Shown here in pieces: positions 26,004-37,391 of a stretch of DNA of 64,000 nucleotides. The position numbers and the translations under genes are program-made. How positions within the stretch are numbered: the stretch's first letter is position 1; each line of letters begins with the position of its first letter. The notes under the pieces are model-generated. The model saw only the letters and a list, made by a program, of their open reading frames with translations, had not been told where the DNA came from and searched no databases. Source of the DNA: Rugamonas apoptosis (GTDB lineage: Bacteria; Pseudomonadota; Gammaproteobacteria; Burkholderiales; Burkholderiaceae_D); the NCBI RefSeq assembly GCF_014042355.1, contig NZ_JACEZU010000007.1, positions 124,001 to 188,000 on the forward strand, in the 5' to 3' direction.

Positions 26004-27224
26004 ATGAAAAAACAACTGTTAGTAGCAAGCATCCTGGCCGCCTTCGGTGTGTTGCAAGCGCAAGCGGGCACCATGGACGACGGCAATCTGAGCATCAGCG
26101 GCTTCGGCACGCTGGGCGTCGCCAAGAGCAACACGGACCAGGCCCAGTTCGCCCGGTACAACCAGGCTGAAGGCGTGTCCGACAAGGCCCGCATCGGCCT
26201 GGACAGCAACCTCGGCCTGCAGGCGACGTACAAATTCAACGAGCAGCTGTCGGGCACGGCGCAAGTGCTGACCCGCAAGAACACCAGCACCAGCTTCACC
26301 ACCGACCTGACCTGGGCCTTCCTGAAGTACAAGATCAACGATGAGCTGAACGTGCGCGTGGGCCGCGTGGTGGTGCCCACCTTCCTGATCTCCGACTATC
26401 AGAACGTGGGCTATGCCAACACGATGATGCGTCCGCCGATCGAACTGTACGGCCAGAACCCGATCGAGAACGTGGACGGCGCCGACGTCAATTACCAGCA
26501 CGCGTTCGGCGACATCAACTTCAGCACCCAGGCCTTCATCGGTACCAGCCGCGGCAAGCTGTTCATTCCGACCGGCGCCGGTTCCGTGGCCACCTACCGC
26601 GCTCCGGCCGGCGGCATCAGCGTCTCGGCTGAATACGGTCCGTTCCTGGTCCGCCTGGCCCATGCGCGCGCCAAGCTCACCACCAACGACCTGACCCCGA
26701 TCAACAACCTGACCAACCTGCTGGCCAAGAGCGGCTTCCCGACCCTGGCCCACGACCTGAGCCTGACCCCGGGCAAAAAGATCGCCTTCACGTCGATCGG
26801 TGTGACGATGGACTGGAACAACATCCTGCTGCAATCGGAGTACGCCCAGCGCCGCGACAAAGAGCCCGCGTACGTGCCTGACACCAACGCCTGGTACGCG
26901 CTGGCTGGCTACCGCGTCGGCAAGGTGCTGCCGTACTACGCCCACGCGGCCGTCACCGGCGCCGGCACCTCCGTCACCGTGCCCGCCACGCTGCCAGCGG
27001 CCCACCCGCTGGGCGCGGCCGTGCGCGGCCTGCTGCCCAGCACCGAGCAAAGCTCGGACCTGATCGGCGTGCGCTGGGACTTCGCCAAGAACGTGGCGCT
27101 GAAGGTCCAGGTCGACCGCGTCAAACCCAAGGTCAAGTCCGGTTCGCTGATCTTCGTCCAGCCGGCCGCCGGCATCACCAACAGCGTGACCGTGGTTGCG
27201 GCAGCGCTTGACTTCGTATTCTGA
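26004..27224 (+). CDS. Outer-membrane porin-like protein, copy 1
   Basis: A 406-residue beta-barrel candidate: signal peptide of ~21 residues (MKKQLLVASILAAFGVLQAQA), then alternating amphipathic strands such as ISGFGTLGVAKS, ARIGLDSNLGLQATYKFN, LNVRVGRVVVPTFLIS and LIGVRWDFAKNVALKVQVDR, ending in LDFVF with a terminal aromatic residue as needed for barrel assembly. The substrate is unknown. It is followed by a small phosphate-binding-like gene 14 bases downstream, and the pair is repeated at 27953-29588; identity between the copies is high along the whole length. Not a classic trimeric Burkholderia porin by motif. Confidence 0.72.
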   Translation: MKKQLLVASILAAFGVLQAQAGTMDDGNLSISGFGTLGVAKSNTDQAQFARYNQAEGVSDKARIGLDSNLGLQATYKFNEQLSGTAQVLTRKNTSTSFTTDLTWAFLKYKINDELNVRVGRVVVPTFLISDYQNVGYANTMMRPPIELYGQNPIENVDGADVNYQHAFGDINFSTQAFIGTSRGKLFIPTGAGSVATYRAPAGGISVSAEYGPFLVRLAHARAKLTTNDLTPINNLTNLLAKSGFPTLAHDLSLTPGKKIAFTSIGVTMDWNNILLQSEYAQRRDKEPAYVPDTNAWYALAGYRVGKVLPYYAHAAVTGAGTSVTVPATLPAAHPLGAAVRGLLPSTEQSSDLIGVRWDFAKNVALKVQVDRVKPKVKSGSLIFVQPAAGITNSVTVVAAALDFVF

Positions 27225-27238
27225 TCGGGAGCCCCTCC

Positions 27239-27646
27239 ATGAAATCCATGATGACTTCTTTGCTGCTGGCCGCCCTGGCTGCGGCGGCGCTGCCGGCATC
27301 GGCTGAAACCGTAGTGATCGTCAGCCAGAAAAACCCGGCTACCCGCATGTTCTCGGAACAGGCGGCCCAGTTCTTCCTCGGCAAATCGACCATGTTCACC
27401 CCCATCGACCAGGCCGAAGGCTCGGCCATCCGCACCGAGTTCTACCACAAGATAGCCGACAAGGACGCGGCCCAGGTCAAAGCCATCTGGTCCAAGCTGG
27501 AATTTACCGGCAAGGGCACGCCACCCAAGGAATACCACTCCGACGCGGACGTGCGCAAGGCCGTGGCGGCCGATCCCAAGGCCATCGGCTACATCAGCAA
27601 GGCCGCAGTAGATGACAGCGTGAAAGTGATCCTGACGCTGCCATAA
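27239..27646 (+). CDS. Small periplasmic phosphate-binding-like protein, copy 1
   Basis: 135 residues with a signal peptide of ~22 (ending ASA-ETVVIV). The mature part resembles one lobe of PstS-like substrate-binding proteins: VSQKNPATRMFSEQAAQFFL, STMFTPIDQAEGS, RTEFYHKIADKD and KAVAADPKAIGYISKAAVDD (the last is the usual GAIGYV-type segment). At ~113 mature residues it is far smaller than a full binding protein (~300), so it cannot form two lobes alone. No ABC transporter genes are nearby. GGGAG lies before the ATG. Function unknown; pairing with the porin suggests a periplasmic partner. Confidence 0.78.
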   Translation: MKSMMTSLLLAALAAAALPASAETVVIVSQKNPATRMFSEQAAQFFLGKSTMFTPIDQAEGSAIRTEFYHKIADKDAAQVKAIWSKLEFTGKGTPPKEYHSDADVRKAVAADPKAIGYISKAAVDDSVKVILTLP

Positions 27647-27694
27647 GCGTGCACGTGATGCCGGCGCTGCCATAAGCACCGTCCGGCTTGCCAC

Positions 27695-27723
27695 ACAACG
27701 CCCGGCCACGTGCTGGGCGTTGT
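27695..27723 (+). terminator. Hairpin ending the first porin module
   Basis: ACAACGCCC and GGGCGTTGT form a perfect 9-bp stem with an 11-base loop, about 50 bp after the stop codon. Only a weak U-rich tail follows. Confidence 0.5.
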
Positions 27724-27827
27724 CATATCTGGCGCACGCTGAGCGGATATTGTCCTGGACGTCGGTGAAAAAACCACAGTTTTCACCCCGGCAACGCAAT
27801 TCCGCACGATGTAGTTTTATGCTCCAG

Positions 27828-27844
27828 GGAAATTCGTCTAAGGT
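27828..27844 (+). promoter_or_regulatory. Shared upstream element, copy 2
   Basis: GGAAATTCGTCTAAGGT differs from copy 1 (25879-25895) at one base and stands at the same distance (109 bp) from the start codon, while the sequences between are not conserved. Confidence 0.45.
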
Positions 27845-27952
27845 TACATCTAAGCACGCAAGGCGGCGGCAGCGATCCTGAGCCAGCCCTGGGTGCAAGC
27901 ACCAAAATAAAAATAGCTATTTCTCGACGTAAGAGACAACAAGAGGGGACTT

Positions 27953-29167
27953 ATGAAAAAACTCGTACTGGCAAGTGCATTATTCGCGGCATTCGGCGGC
28001 GCCCACGCGGGCGCCATGGATGACGGCAATCTCACCATCGGTGGCTTCGGCACGCTGGGCGTGGCCAAGACCGACACCGACAAGGTCCAGTTCATCCGCT
28101 ACAACCAGGCCGAAGGCGTGGGCGAGAAAGCCCGCATCGGCTTGGACAGCAACCTGGGCCTGCAAGCGAGCTACAAGGTCAACGACGAACTGTCGGGCAC
28201 GGTGCAAGTGCTGACCCGCAAGAACACCAGCCCCACCTTCACCACGGACCTGACCTGGGCCTTCGTGAAATACAAGATCAACGATGAACTGAACGTGCGC
28301 GTGGGCCGGGTCGTGATCCCCACCTTCGTGATTTCGGACTACCAGAACGTGGGCTACGCCAACACCATGATGCGTCCGCCGATCGAGATGTACGCGCAAG
28401 ATCCGATCGAAAGCGCCGACGGCGCCGACTTCAATTACCAGCATGCGTTTGGCGACACCAACTTCACGGCCCAGGGTATCGCCGGCGTCAGCCGCGGCAA
28501 GCTGGTGCTGACCGGCGGCACGACGGTGGCCACCTACCGCGCGCCCGTGCTGGGCCTGAGCGTGGCCGTCGAACACGGCCCCGTGACGTTGCGCGCGGCC
28601 CACGTGCAGGCCAAGCTGAGCAGTAATGACGCGGTTCCACTCAATCAGCTGCAAGGCGTGCTGACCAAGGTCGGCTTCCCCACCCTGGCCAATGACCTCG
28701 GCTTCAACAACAGCAAGAAGGTGACGTTCACGGCCGTGGGCGCGCTGCTGGACTGGAACAACATCGTGGGCCAGATGGAATACGGTCAACGCCGCGCCAA
28801 GGATCCGGTCTATATCCCCGACACCAATTCCTGGTATGCGATGGCCGGCTACCGCATCGGCAAAGTACTGCCGTACTATGCCCACGCGGCCGTCACCCAG
28901 CATGGCCAATCCGTCACGCTGCCGGCCGGCTTCCCGCCAGCCGGTCCCCTGTCCACCGCCGTCAACGGCGTGCTGACGGCGGCCGAGCAAAGCACCGACC
29001 TGATCGGCGTGCGCTGGGATTTCGCCAAGAACGTGGACTTGAAGGTCCAGATCGACCGCGTCAAACCCAAGACGCCTGGCAAGGCCGGCTTGATGATCAA
29101 CGGTCCCGCGACGGGCTTCACGGACACGGTCACCGTGGTGGCCGCCTCGCTCGACTTTGTATTCTGA
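27953..29167 (+). CDS. Outer-membrane porin-like protein, copy 2
   Basis: 404 residues, a paralogue of the protein at 26004-27224. The signal peptide (MKKLVLASALFAAFGGAHAG) is followed by nearly the same strands (ARIGLDSNLGLQASYKVN, LNVRVGRVVIPTFVIS, LIGVRWDFAKNVDLKVQIDR) and the same C-terminal LDFVF. Differences cluster in stretches likely to be external loops (for example around residues 165-185 and 210-240). AAGAGGGG before the ATG is a good ribosome site. A small binding-protein gene follows 13 bases after the stop, as in copy 1. Confidence 0.72.
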   Translation: MKKLVLASALFAAFGGAHAGAMDDGNLTIGGFGTLGVAKTDTDKVQFIRYNQAEGVGEKARIGLDSNLGLQASYKVNDELSGTVQVLTRKNTSPTFTTDLTWAFVKYKINDELNVRVGRVVIPTFVISDYQNVGYANTMMRPPIEMYAQDPIESADGADFNYQHAFGDTNFTAQGIAGVSRGKLVLTGGTTVATYRAPVLGLSVAVEHGPVTLRAAHVQAKLSSNDAVPLNQLQGVLTKVGFPTLANDLGFNNSKKVTFTAVGALLDWNNIVGQMEYGQRRAKDPVYIPDTNSWYAMAGYRIGKVLPYYAHAAVTQHGQSVTLPAGFPPAGPLSTAVNGVLTAAEQSTDLIGVRWDFAKNVDLKVQIDRVKPKTPGKAGLMINGPATGFTDTVTVVAASLDFVF

Positions 29168-29180
29168 ACGGGAGGATGAC

Positions 29181-29588
29181 ATGAAACTGATGCTCCAGGC
29201 CTCCCTGCTGTGCGCCCTGTCCGCCACCGCCCTGTCGGCCAGTGCCGAAACGGTGGTCATCGTCAACAAGGCCAATCCAGCCACCCGCATGTTCTCGGAA
29301 CAGGCGTCCCAATTCTTCCTGGGCAAATCGGCCATGTTCACGCCGATCGACCAGGCCGAAGGCTCGCCCATCCGTGCCGACTTCTACCACAAGGCGGCCG
29401 ACAAGGACCCGGCCCAGGTGAAGGCGATCTGGTCCAAGCTGGTGTTTACCGGCAAAGGCACGCCACCGAAGGAATACTCCTCCAACGCTGAAGTCAAGAA
29501 AGCCGTTGCTGCCGATCCCAAGGCGATCGGTTATATTGACAAGTCGGCAGTGGATGATACCGTCAAGGTCATCCTGACCCTGCCGTAA
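29181..29588 (+). CDS. Small periplasmic phosphate-binding-like protein, copy 2
   Basis: A 135-residue paralogue of the product of 27239-27646, with the same length and signal peptide (cut near ASA-ETVVIV) and the blocks ANPATRMFSEQASQFFLG, MFTPIDQAEGSPIRADFYHK and VAADPKAIGYIDKSAVDD. ATG at 29181 is chosen because GGAGG lies at 29171-29175; an in-frame start 24 bases upstream would overlap the porin gene. A large hairpin follows before the sensor kinase gene. Confidence 0.78.
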   Translation: MKLMLQASLLCALSATALSASAETVVIVNKANPATRMFSEQASQFFLGKSAMFTPIDQAEGSPIRADFYHKAADKDPAQVKAIWSKLVFTGKGTPPKEYSSNAEVKKAVAADPKAIGYIDKSAVDDTVKVILTLP

Positions 29589-29603
29589 AGGCTGGCGTGT
29601 GCT

Positions 29604-29635
29604 GCGCCCGCGCCCCGATCCTGGGGCGCGGGCGC
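29604..29635 (+). terminator. Strong hairpin between binding-protein copy 2 and sensor kinase
   Basis: A perfect 13-bp stem (arms 29604-29616 and 29623-29635) with a six-base loop starts 16 bases after the stop codon. The tail (tgtctcgt) is not a pure U tract, so partial read-through into the kinase gene 41 bp on is likely. Confidence 0.5.
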
Positions 29636-29676
29636 TGTCTCGTCCGGCGTCGATAGGCTGGTATGGGAGGCATGTC

Positions 29677-31677
29677 TTGAGTTTATCGCTGCGCGCGAAA
29701 TTTCTGCTGCTCAGTGCCGTGGTACAGGCACTGGTGGTTGGTCTGCTGATCTGGAACAGCCTGCGGCTGATGGACAGCGCCGTCAGCAGGAATGCGGAAC
29801 GGGTGGCCCATGAATACGCAGTTACCCTCAACCTGACCCTCGGTCCCTACGCCACCCGCGGCAAGCTGGCCGAGCTGAGCAATTACCTGGCCGAAATGCT
29901 GGCCGATCCCAACGACAGCTACCTGCGCTACATCGTCATCCTCGACGCCGAGCGCCACCCCATCATCGAAGTGGGCACGCGCGCGCCCACGCTGCCATTC
30001 GCGCTGGCCGCCAACAGCGGGCCGGGCCAGGTGGTGCGCACCTATGACGACGGCCACACCCTGCACGCGCGCACGCCGCTGCTGTTACGGGACAACAAGG
30101 TCGGCTCGCTCAACTTCGGCCTGTCCACGCGCGACCTGCAACAGGCGCGCGATGAAGTGATGTGGCAAGGCGGCGTGATCTCGCTGGGCGGGCTGGTGCT
30201 GGGCGTGGCCCTGTTCTACCTGTTCACCCACGGCATCGGCAAGCGGCTGCAGGCGTTGACGGGCCAGACCCGCCAACTGGCCCCCGGCCTGGATCCGGAC
30301 GCGCCGCAAGCGCCGCACCGCGCGGGCGACGAGATCGACCAGTTCTCACGCTCGCTGAACGCAATGAGCGCCGCGCTGCGCCAGCGGGTGGCCCAGCTGG
30401 AGCAGTCGCAACAGCGGCTGTCGGAATCGGAAGCCCGTTTCAAGACCTTGTTCGACATGGCGCCGCTGCCGCTGAGCGTGACAGACTTCGATGGCCACAT
30501 CATCGCCGCCAACCAGGCGCTGACGCGTACCTTCGGCCACCCGGTGGGCGAATTGATCGGCCGGCGTTCGGACCAGCTGTCGTTCTGGGCCAGCATGCGC
30601 GAGCGCGACCGCCTGTGGGACATTTTCCTGCGCGACGGCGCCGTGCAAGGCGACGTGGCCGGCGTGCTGCTGCCCGACGGCAGCGTGGGCAGCGTGGCCA
30701 TCTGGTCCTCGACGCTGGTGCTGGATGGGCGCCAGGCCATCATCTGGGCCTTGCTGGACTTGAGCGAGGAACTGAACGCCAAGCGCGAGCTGAAGGACTT
30801 GAATGTGTCGCTGGAAAGCCGGGTCAGCGAGCGCTCGGCCGCGCTGGAGCGGGCCAACGCCGACCTGAGCGCCGCGCTCGACACCCTGCGGCAAACCCAG
30901 CACGAACTGCTGGCGGCCGAAAAGATGGCCTCGCTCGGTTCGCTGGTGGCCGGCATCGCGCACGAGCTCAATACGCCGATCGGCAACAGCCTGCTGGCCT
31001 CCACCACGCTGGGCGACCGGGTGCACAGCTTCGACACGCTGGTGGCCAGCGGCAACCTGCGCCGCTCCGAACTGCAGCAATACCTGGGCGAAGTGCGCCT
31101 GGCCAGCGAACTGATCTCCGGCTCGCTGCGCAAGGCGGCCGACCTGATCTCCTCATTCAAGCAGATCGCCGTCGACCAGACCAACGACCAGCGGCGCGAA
31201 TTCGACCTGGCCACGGCCGTGCACGACACGGTGGCCACCTACATGCCGCGCTTGCGGCGCGCCAACTGCGCGATGCGGGTGGAAGTACCCGACGGCATCA
31301 AGCTCGATTCCTATCCGGGCGGCTTGTACCAGATCCTCAACAACCTGCTCAACAACGCGCTGGCCCACGCGTTCGAGCACCGCGCCAGCGGCAACATCAC
31401 GATCGAGGCCGGCGCGGCCGAGGACGACATGGTGGACCTGGTGTTCAGCGACGACGGCGCCGGCATGTCGGACGACGTGCTGCGCCACGTGTTCGACCCC
31501 TTCTTCACCACCAAGATGGGCCAGGGTGGCACCGGACTGGGCATGAACATCGTCTACAACATCGTCACCGGCGTGCTGGGCGGACGCATCGCCATCGACT
31601 CCGCGCCCGGCGCCGGCACCACCATCCACATCACCATCCCCCGCGTGGCGCCCCAGCGCGACGCGGCGCGCAACTAA
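29677..31677 (+). CDS. Membrane sensor histidine kinase (HAMP-PAS-HisKA-HATPase)
   Basis: 666 residues: helix 1 (about 8-30), a periplasmic domain of ~130 residues, helix 2 (about 165-190), HAMP-like segment, PAS (about 265-385), coiled coil, HisKA with H box VAGIAHELNTPIGNSLL, and ATPase domain with N box NNLLNNALAHAF, G1 FSDDGAGMS, F box FDPFFTTKMGQ and G2 GGTGLGMNIVYNI. The start is a TTG at 29677 with GGGAGG at 29665-29670, six bases away; no ATG or GTG in frame fits. The gene lies 88 bp after the small binding-protein gene on the same strand, so the periplasmic domain might read the state of that protein. No response regulator is adjacent. Confidence 0.9.
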   Translation: MSLSLRAKFLLLSAVVQALVVGLLIWNSLRLMDSAVSRNAERVAHEYAVTLNLTLGPYATRGKLAELSNYLAEMLADPNDSYLRYIVILDAERHPIIEVGTRAPTLPFALAANSGPGQVVRTYDDGHTLHARTPLLLRDNKVGSLNFGLSTRDLQQARDEVMWQGGVISLGGLVLGVALFYLFTHGIGKRLQALTGQTRQLAPGLDPDAPQAPHRAGDEIDQFSRSLNAMSAALRQRVAQLEQSQQRLSESEARFKTLFDMAPLPLSVTDFDGHIIAANQALTRTFGHPVGELIGRRSDQLSFWASMRERDRLWDIFLRDGAVQGDVAGVLLPDGSVGSVAIWSSTLVLDGRQAIIWALLDLSEELNAKRELKDLNVSLESRVSERSAALERANADLSAALDTLRQTQHELLAAEKMASLGSLVAGIAHELNTPIGNSLLASTTLGDRVHSFDTLVASGNLRRSELQQYLGEVRLASELISGSLRKAADLISSFKQIAVDQTNDQRREFDLATAVHDTVATYMPRLRRANCAMRVEVPDGIKLDSYPGGLYQILNNLLNNALAHAFEHRASGNITIEAGAAEDDMVDLVFSDDGAGMSDDVLRHVFDPFFTTKMGQGGTGLGMNIVYNIVTGVLGGRIAIDSAPGAGTTIHITIPRVAPQRDAARN

Positions 31678-31689
31678 CAGCAGAACAAT

Positions 31690-31740
31690 CGGGGACGTAA
31701 CACAATTCCGAAAATTCGGGACGTAACACAATTTCGAAAA
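31690..31740. repeat. Imperfect tandem repeat of ~25 bp
   Basis: Two near-identical units (31690-31714 and 31717-31740) share CGGG(G)ACGTAACACAATT and end in CGAAAA. A small dyad, CCGAA-AA-TTCGG, spans their junction. The unit's start, TCGGGGACG, recurs in the terminator at 35335-35359, which suggests a dispersed intergenic element. Confidence 0.6.
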
Positions 31741-31769
31741 AAAACGGAAGCGCACGCGCTTCCGTTTTT
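31736..31769. terminator. Bidirectional terminator between sensor kinase and secA
   Basis: AAAACGGAAGCG pairs with CGCTTCCGTTTT over a CACG loop, with an A run before and a T run after it, so it can end transcripts from both sides. Confidence 0.85.
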
Positions 31770-31788
31770 CATTCCAGCCTGAAGTGAA

Positions 31789-34554
<2,766 letters not shown>

Positions 34555-34823
34555 GCTTGAATTCTTGAAAAAACGCCGTTAAAAAAAGCTCTGTTGGTGA
34601 AAGTTGCCTTACCGCACGGAGTTCGACTATGGCAAAAGACGATGATTTTATCATGCGCAGTCGCCAACATTGGGGTAGAGACCTATATAACAATAGCCCA
34701 AAGCAGAACAATGCCACAAAATCAATACATTTCACACATGCTTAGCGGAGGGTAGCGCGCAATTGCTGCAGTCGTGTGACAGGGACCGGCACGGACGGGC
34801 CGGCTTGTGATATGTTTCGGCCC

Positions 34824-35321
34824 ATGCGATTCTCCATGCGTTTCAACTCCTCCAACCTGTCCCTGAAGCGGCCCACGGCCGTCGGCGCCACTGATTTCCT
34901 GCGGCGCGACGACAAGATGGCCGCCTTGCTGCCGGCCATCGAACGGATGGCGTCGCTGCAGCGCGACTGCGCGGCGGCCTTGCCGGCCATGTTCCAGTAC
35001 GTGGAGATCCTGTCGTTCGAGGATGGACAATTGCTGCTGGCCACGCCCAACGCGGCGCTGGCGGCCAAGCTCAAGCAGCAAATTCCCAAGTTGCAGGACA
35101 CGCTGGCCCGGCGCGGCTGGCAGGTGTTGGGGGTCAAGCTGCGGGTGCAGATGGTGAAAGCGGCCGAGATCAAGGAACAGATGCGGGCACTGTCGCTGCC
35201 CGAAGCGGCCGTGGCCGCGTTCGACGAGCTGGGCCATACGCTGGAGCAGACGCCCCAGAACGCCACCCTGATCGAGGCGCTGCAACGGATGGTGGCGCGC
35301 CGCCGCGAAGGCGGCGGCTAA
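34824..35321 (+). CDS. DciA-like DUF721 protein
   Basis: About 165 residues of the DUF721 family, which includes DciA, the helicase operator used by bacteria without DnaC. The core is LLPAIERMASLQRDCAAALP and ILSFEDGQLLLATPNAALAA KLKQQIPKL with GWQVLGVKLRVQMV, the usual compact KH-like fold. The start is unsure: ATG at 34812, 34824 or 34836, none with a strong ribosome site. It lies between secA (divergent) and lpxC (convergent), a conserved position. Replicative role is inferred from the family. Confidence 0.78.
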   Translation: MRFSMRFNSSNLSLKRPTAVGATDFLRRDDKMAALLPAIERMASLQRDCAAALPAMFQYVEILSFEDGQLLLATPNAALAAKLKQQIPKLQDTLARRGWQVLGVKLRVQMVKAAEIKEQMRALSLPEAAVAAFDELGHTLEQTPQNATLIEALQRMVARRREGGG

Positions 35322-35330
35322 AAAAGGCGA

Positions 35331-35359
35331 AAAAAAAATCGGGGACGGACCCCGATTTT
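35331..35359. terminator. Bidirectional terminator between dciA-like gene and lpxC
   Basis: AAAATCGGGG pairs with CCCCGATTTT over ACGGA, preceded by a run of A and followed by T. It serves both convergent genes. The core TCGGGGACG is shared with the repeat at 31690-31740. Confidence 0.85.
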
Positions 35360-35372
35360 CAGGCGCAGGGAC

Positions 35373-36308
35373 TTAAGTTAGCGCCCACTCACGCGCCATC
35401 TGGCGCAGATACGAGGGCGGTGCCGCCTCATTCGTCTCAAACGAAACGATTTCATACGCTTCCGGATGCTTGAGCAACTCCAGCAGCAGCTGGTTGTTGA
35501 GCGCATGGCCGGACTTGTGCGCCTCGTAGCTGGCCAGCAAGGGATGGCCTACCAAGTACAAATCGCCGATGGCGTCCAGGATCTTGTGGCGCACGAATTC
35601 GTCGTCATAACGCAAGCCATCGGAGTTGAGGATGCGGTATTCATCCATCACGATGGCGTTTTCCAGCGAACCGCCGCGCGCCAAACCTATGCCGCGCAGC
35701 ATTTCCACGTCCTGCATGAAGCCGAAGGTACGGGCCCGTGCCACATCATGCACGTATGACACGTCGCCGAAATCGACCTGGGCCCGCTGGCTGGTGCCAT
35801 CCACGGCCGGGTGATTGAATTCGATGAAAAAGTCTAATTTAAAGCCGTTGTATGGCGACAACCTGGCCCATTTTTCCTTGTCGCCCACGCCGTCGCGGAT
35901 TTCGACCGGCTGCAGCACGCGGATGAATTTCTTGGCCACGGGCTGTTCCTGCACGCCCGCCTGTTGCAAAAGAAACACGAACGACGAGGCCGAACCATCC
36001 ATGATGGGGATTTCCTCGGCGCTCACGTCGATGTACACGTTGTCGATGCCGAGGCCGGCGCAGGCCGACATCAGGTGCTCGACGGTGGACACGCGCGCCC
36101 CATCCTTGACCAGCACCGATGCCATGCGCGTATCGCCCACGGCCGTGGCGCTGGCCGGGAACTCGACGATGGGATCGAGGTCCACGCGGCGGAACACGAT
36201 GCCCGTATCGGGCGCGGCCGGGCGCAAGGTCAGTTCGACCTTGGTGCCGGAATGCAGGCCCACACCTGTGGTGCGGACCAGTTGTTTGACGGTGCGTTGT
36301 TTAAGCAT
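35373..36308 (-). CDS. lpxC: UDP-3-O-acyl-N-acetylglucosamine deacetylase
   Basis: LpxC carries out the committed step of lipid A synthesis. The 311-residue enzyme shows [15 protein letters not shown], the first zinc ligand in [32 protein letters not shown], and the further ligands in [17 protein letters not shown] with [10 protein letters not shown] near the end. ATG at 36306-36308 starts the family N-terminus [20 protein letters not shown]; 18 extra upstream codons are not used. In many relatives ftsZ lies close upstream of lpxC; here accessory genes separate them. Confidence 0.97.
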   Translation of the reverse strand: MLKQRTVKQLVRTTGVGLHSGTKVELTLRPAAPDTGIVFRRVDLDPIVEFPASATAVGDTRMASVLVKDGARVSTVEHLMSACAGLGIDNVYIDVSAEEIPIMDGSASSFVFLLQQAGVQEQPVAKKFIRVLQPVEIRDGVGDKEKWARLSPYNGFKLDFFIEFNHPAVDGTSQRAQVDFGDVSYVHDVARARTFGFMQDVEMLRGIGLARGGSLENAIVMDEYRILNSDGLRYDDEFVRHKILDAIGDLYLVGHPLLASYEAHKSGHALNNQLLLELLKHPEAYEIVSFETNEAAPPSYLRQMAREWALT

Positions 36309-36362
36309 CCCGCGATTATAGCGAAGTTGGGCCAGCCACGTTTTCGCGCCGTTGCCAGCCAA

Positions 36363-37205
36363 TCACGGATGTTCCGCCTCGGCATGCACGGCCTCGTGCC
36401 GCACCAGATAGATGCCGCTGGCCACGATGATGACCGCGCCCAGCACCGTGTAACCGTCCGGCAAGGTGTGCCACAGCAGCCAGTCGATGGCCACGCCCCA
36501 GGCCAGGGCCGAGTATTCGAACGAGGCCACGGTCGACGCCTTGCCCTTGCTGAACGCTTCCGTGATGGCCAACTGGCCGAAAAAGCCGCTCAGCGCCAGC
36601 GCCACCAATACCAGCCAGTCGTCCTGCCGCACCGGCACCCAGCCGCTGGCCGACATGGCCAGTCCGCCGCCGGCCATCATCAGCAGATACCAGAACATCA
36701 TCGATTCATTGTTGTCCGTGCGGCTCAGCACGCGGCTGGCGATGGCCGACATGGCGTAGAAAACGGCCGCGCCCAGAATGGCCAGGCCGCCGACGGACAG
36801 GAAGCCCGTGCCCTCCGGCCGCAGCACCACCAGCACGCCGATCATGCCGACCACGATGGCGGCCCATTGGGCCCGCCCCACTTTTTCCTTCAGCACGAAC
36901 ACGGACAGGGCCGCGATCAGCGACGGCGCGATGAAGAAGATGGAATACGCCTCGGCCAGCGACAGGTTGCGCAAGCCGAACGCGAACAGGGTCAGCATGC
37001 CGATCCCGAGCGCGCCGCGGAATACGTGCATGGGCCAGCGCACCTTGAGGATGCCGGAGAACGCGCCCCGGTACGCCATGTAGGCGCACAGCAGCGGCAG
37101 CGAGCACAGCGCGCGCAAGGCCGTCACCTGCATGGCCGGGTAGTGGGCCGACAGCACTTTCATGGCCGTGTCCATCATTGAGAACATGGCCACGGCGATC
37201 AGCAT
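36363..37205 (-). CDS. EamA/DMT-family membrane transporter
   Basis: 280 residues with about ten membrane helices in two EamA repeats (about 1-130 and 145-275). Typical segments are MFSMMDTAMKVL at the start of repeat 1 and YSALAWGVAIDWLLWHTLPD in repeat 2. Substrate unknown; the family moves amino acids, nucleosides or other small metabolites. ATG at 37203-37205 lacks a ribosome site. The frame stays open 17 codons upstream with RENLHAIYAM before the start, resembling the usual N-terminus, so a rare CTG near 37223 (with AGGGA before it) may be the true start. Confidence 0.82.
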   Translation of the reverse strand: MLIAVAMFSMMDTAMKVLSAHYPAMQVTALRALCSLPLLCAYMAYRGAFSGILKVRWPMHVFRGALGIGMLTLFAFGLRNLSLAEAYSIFFIAPSLIAALSVFVLKEKVGRAQWAAIVVGMIGVLVVLRPEGTGFLSVGGLAILGAAVFYAMSAIASRVLSRTDNNESMMFWYLLMMAGGGLAMSASGWVPVRQDDWLVLVALALSGFFGQLAITEAFSKGKASTVASFEYSALAWGVAIDWLLWHTLPDGYTVLGAVIIVASGIYLVRHEAVHAEAEHP

Positions 37206-37391
37206 GGCGTAAATGGCATGCAGGTTTTCCCTGCGGGAGTAGACGATGGCGGACAGAGCGGACCTCTAGCATAACGGTGGCCGCCGGGATGGTGGGATGC
37301 GGCCGCATGGAACGTCATCATGGCGACGTCCAGAGCCAGCAGCGTCGGCGGATGGCCGGCGCTCCGGGAAATTATAGCAAGAGGGAAATAT

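Larger units (their letters stand above)
27647..27952 (+). other. 306-bp gap between the two porin modules
   Basis: No gene is seen. It contains a terminator-like hairpin (27695-27723), then an AT-rich stretch and copy 2 of the shared upstream element (27828-27844) ahead of the second porin-like gene. Confidence 0.6.
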
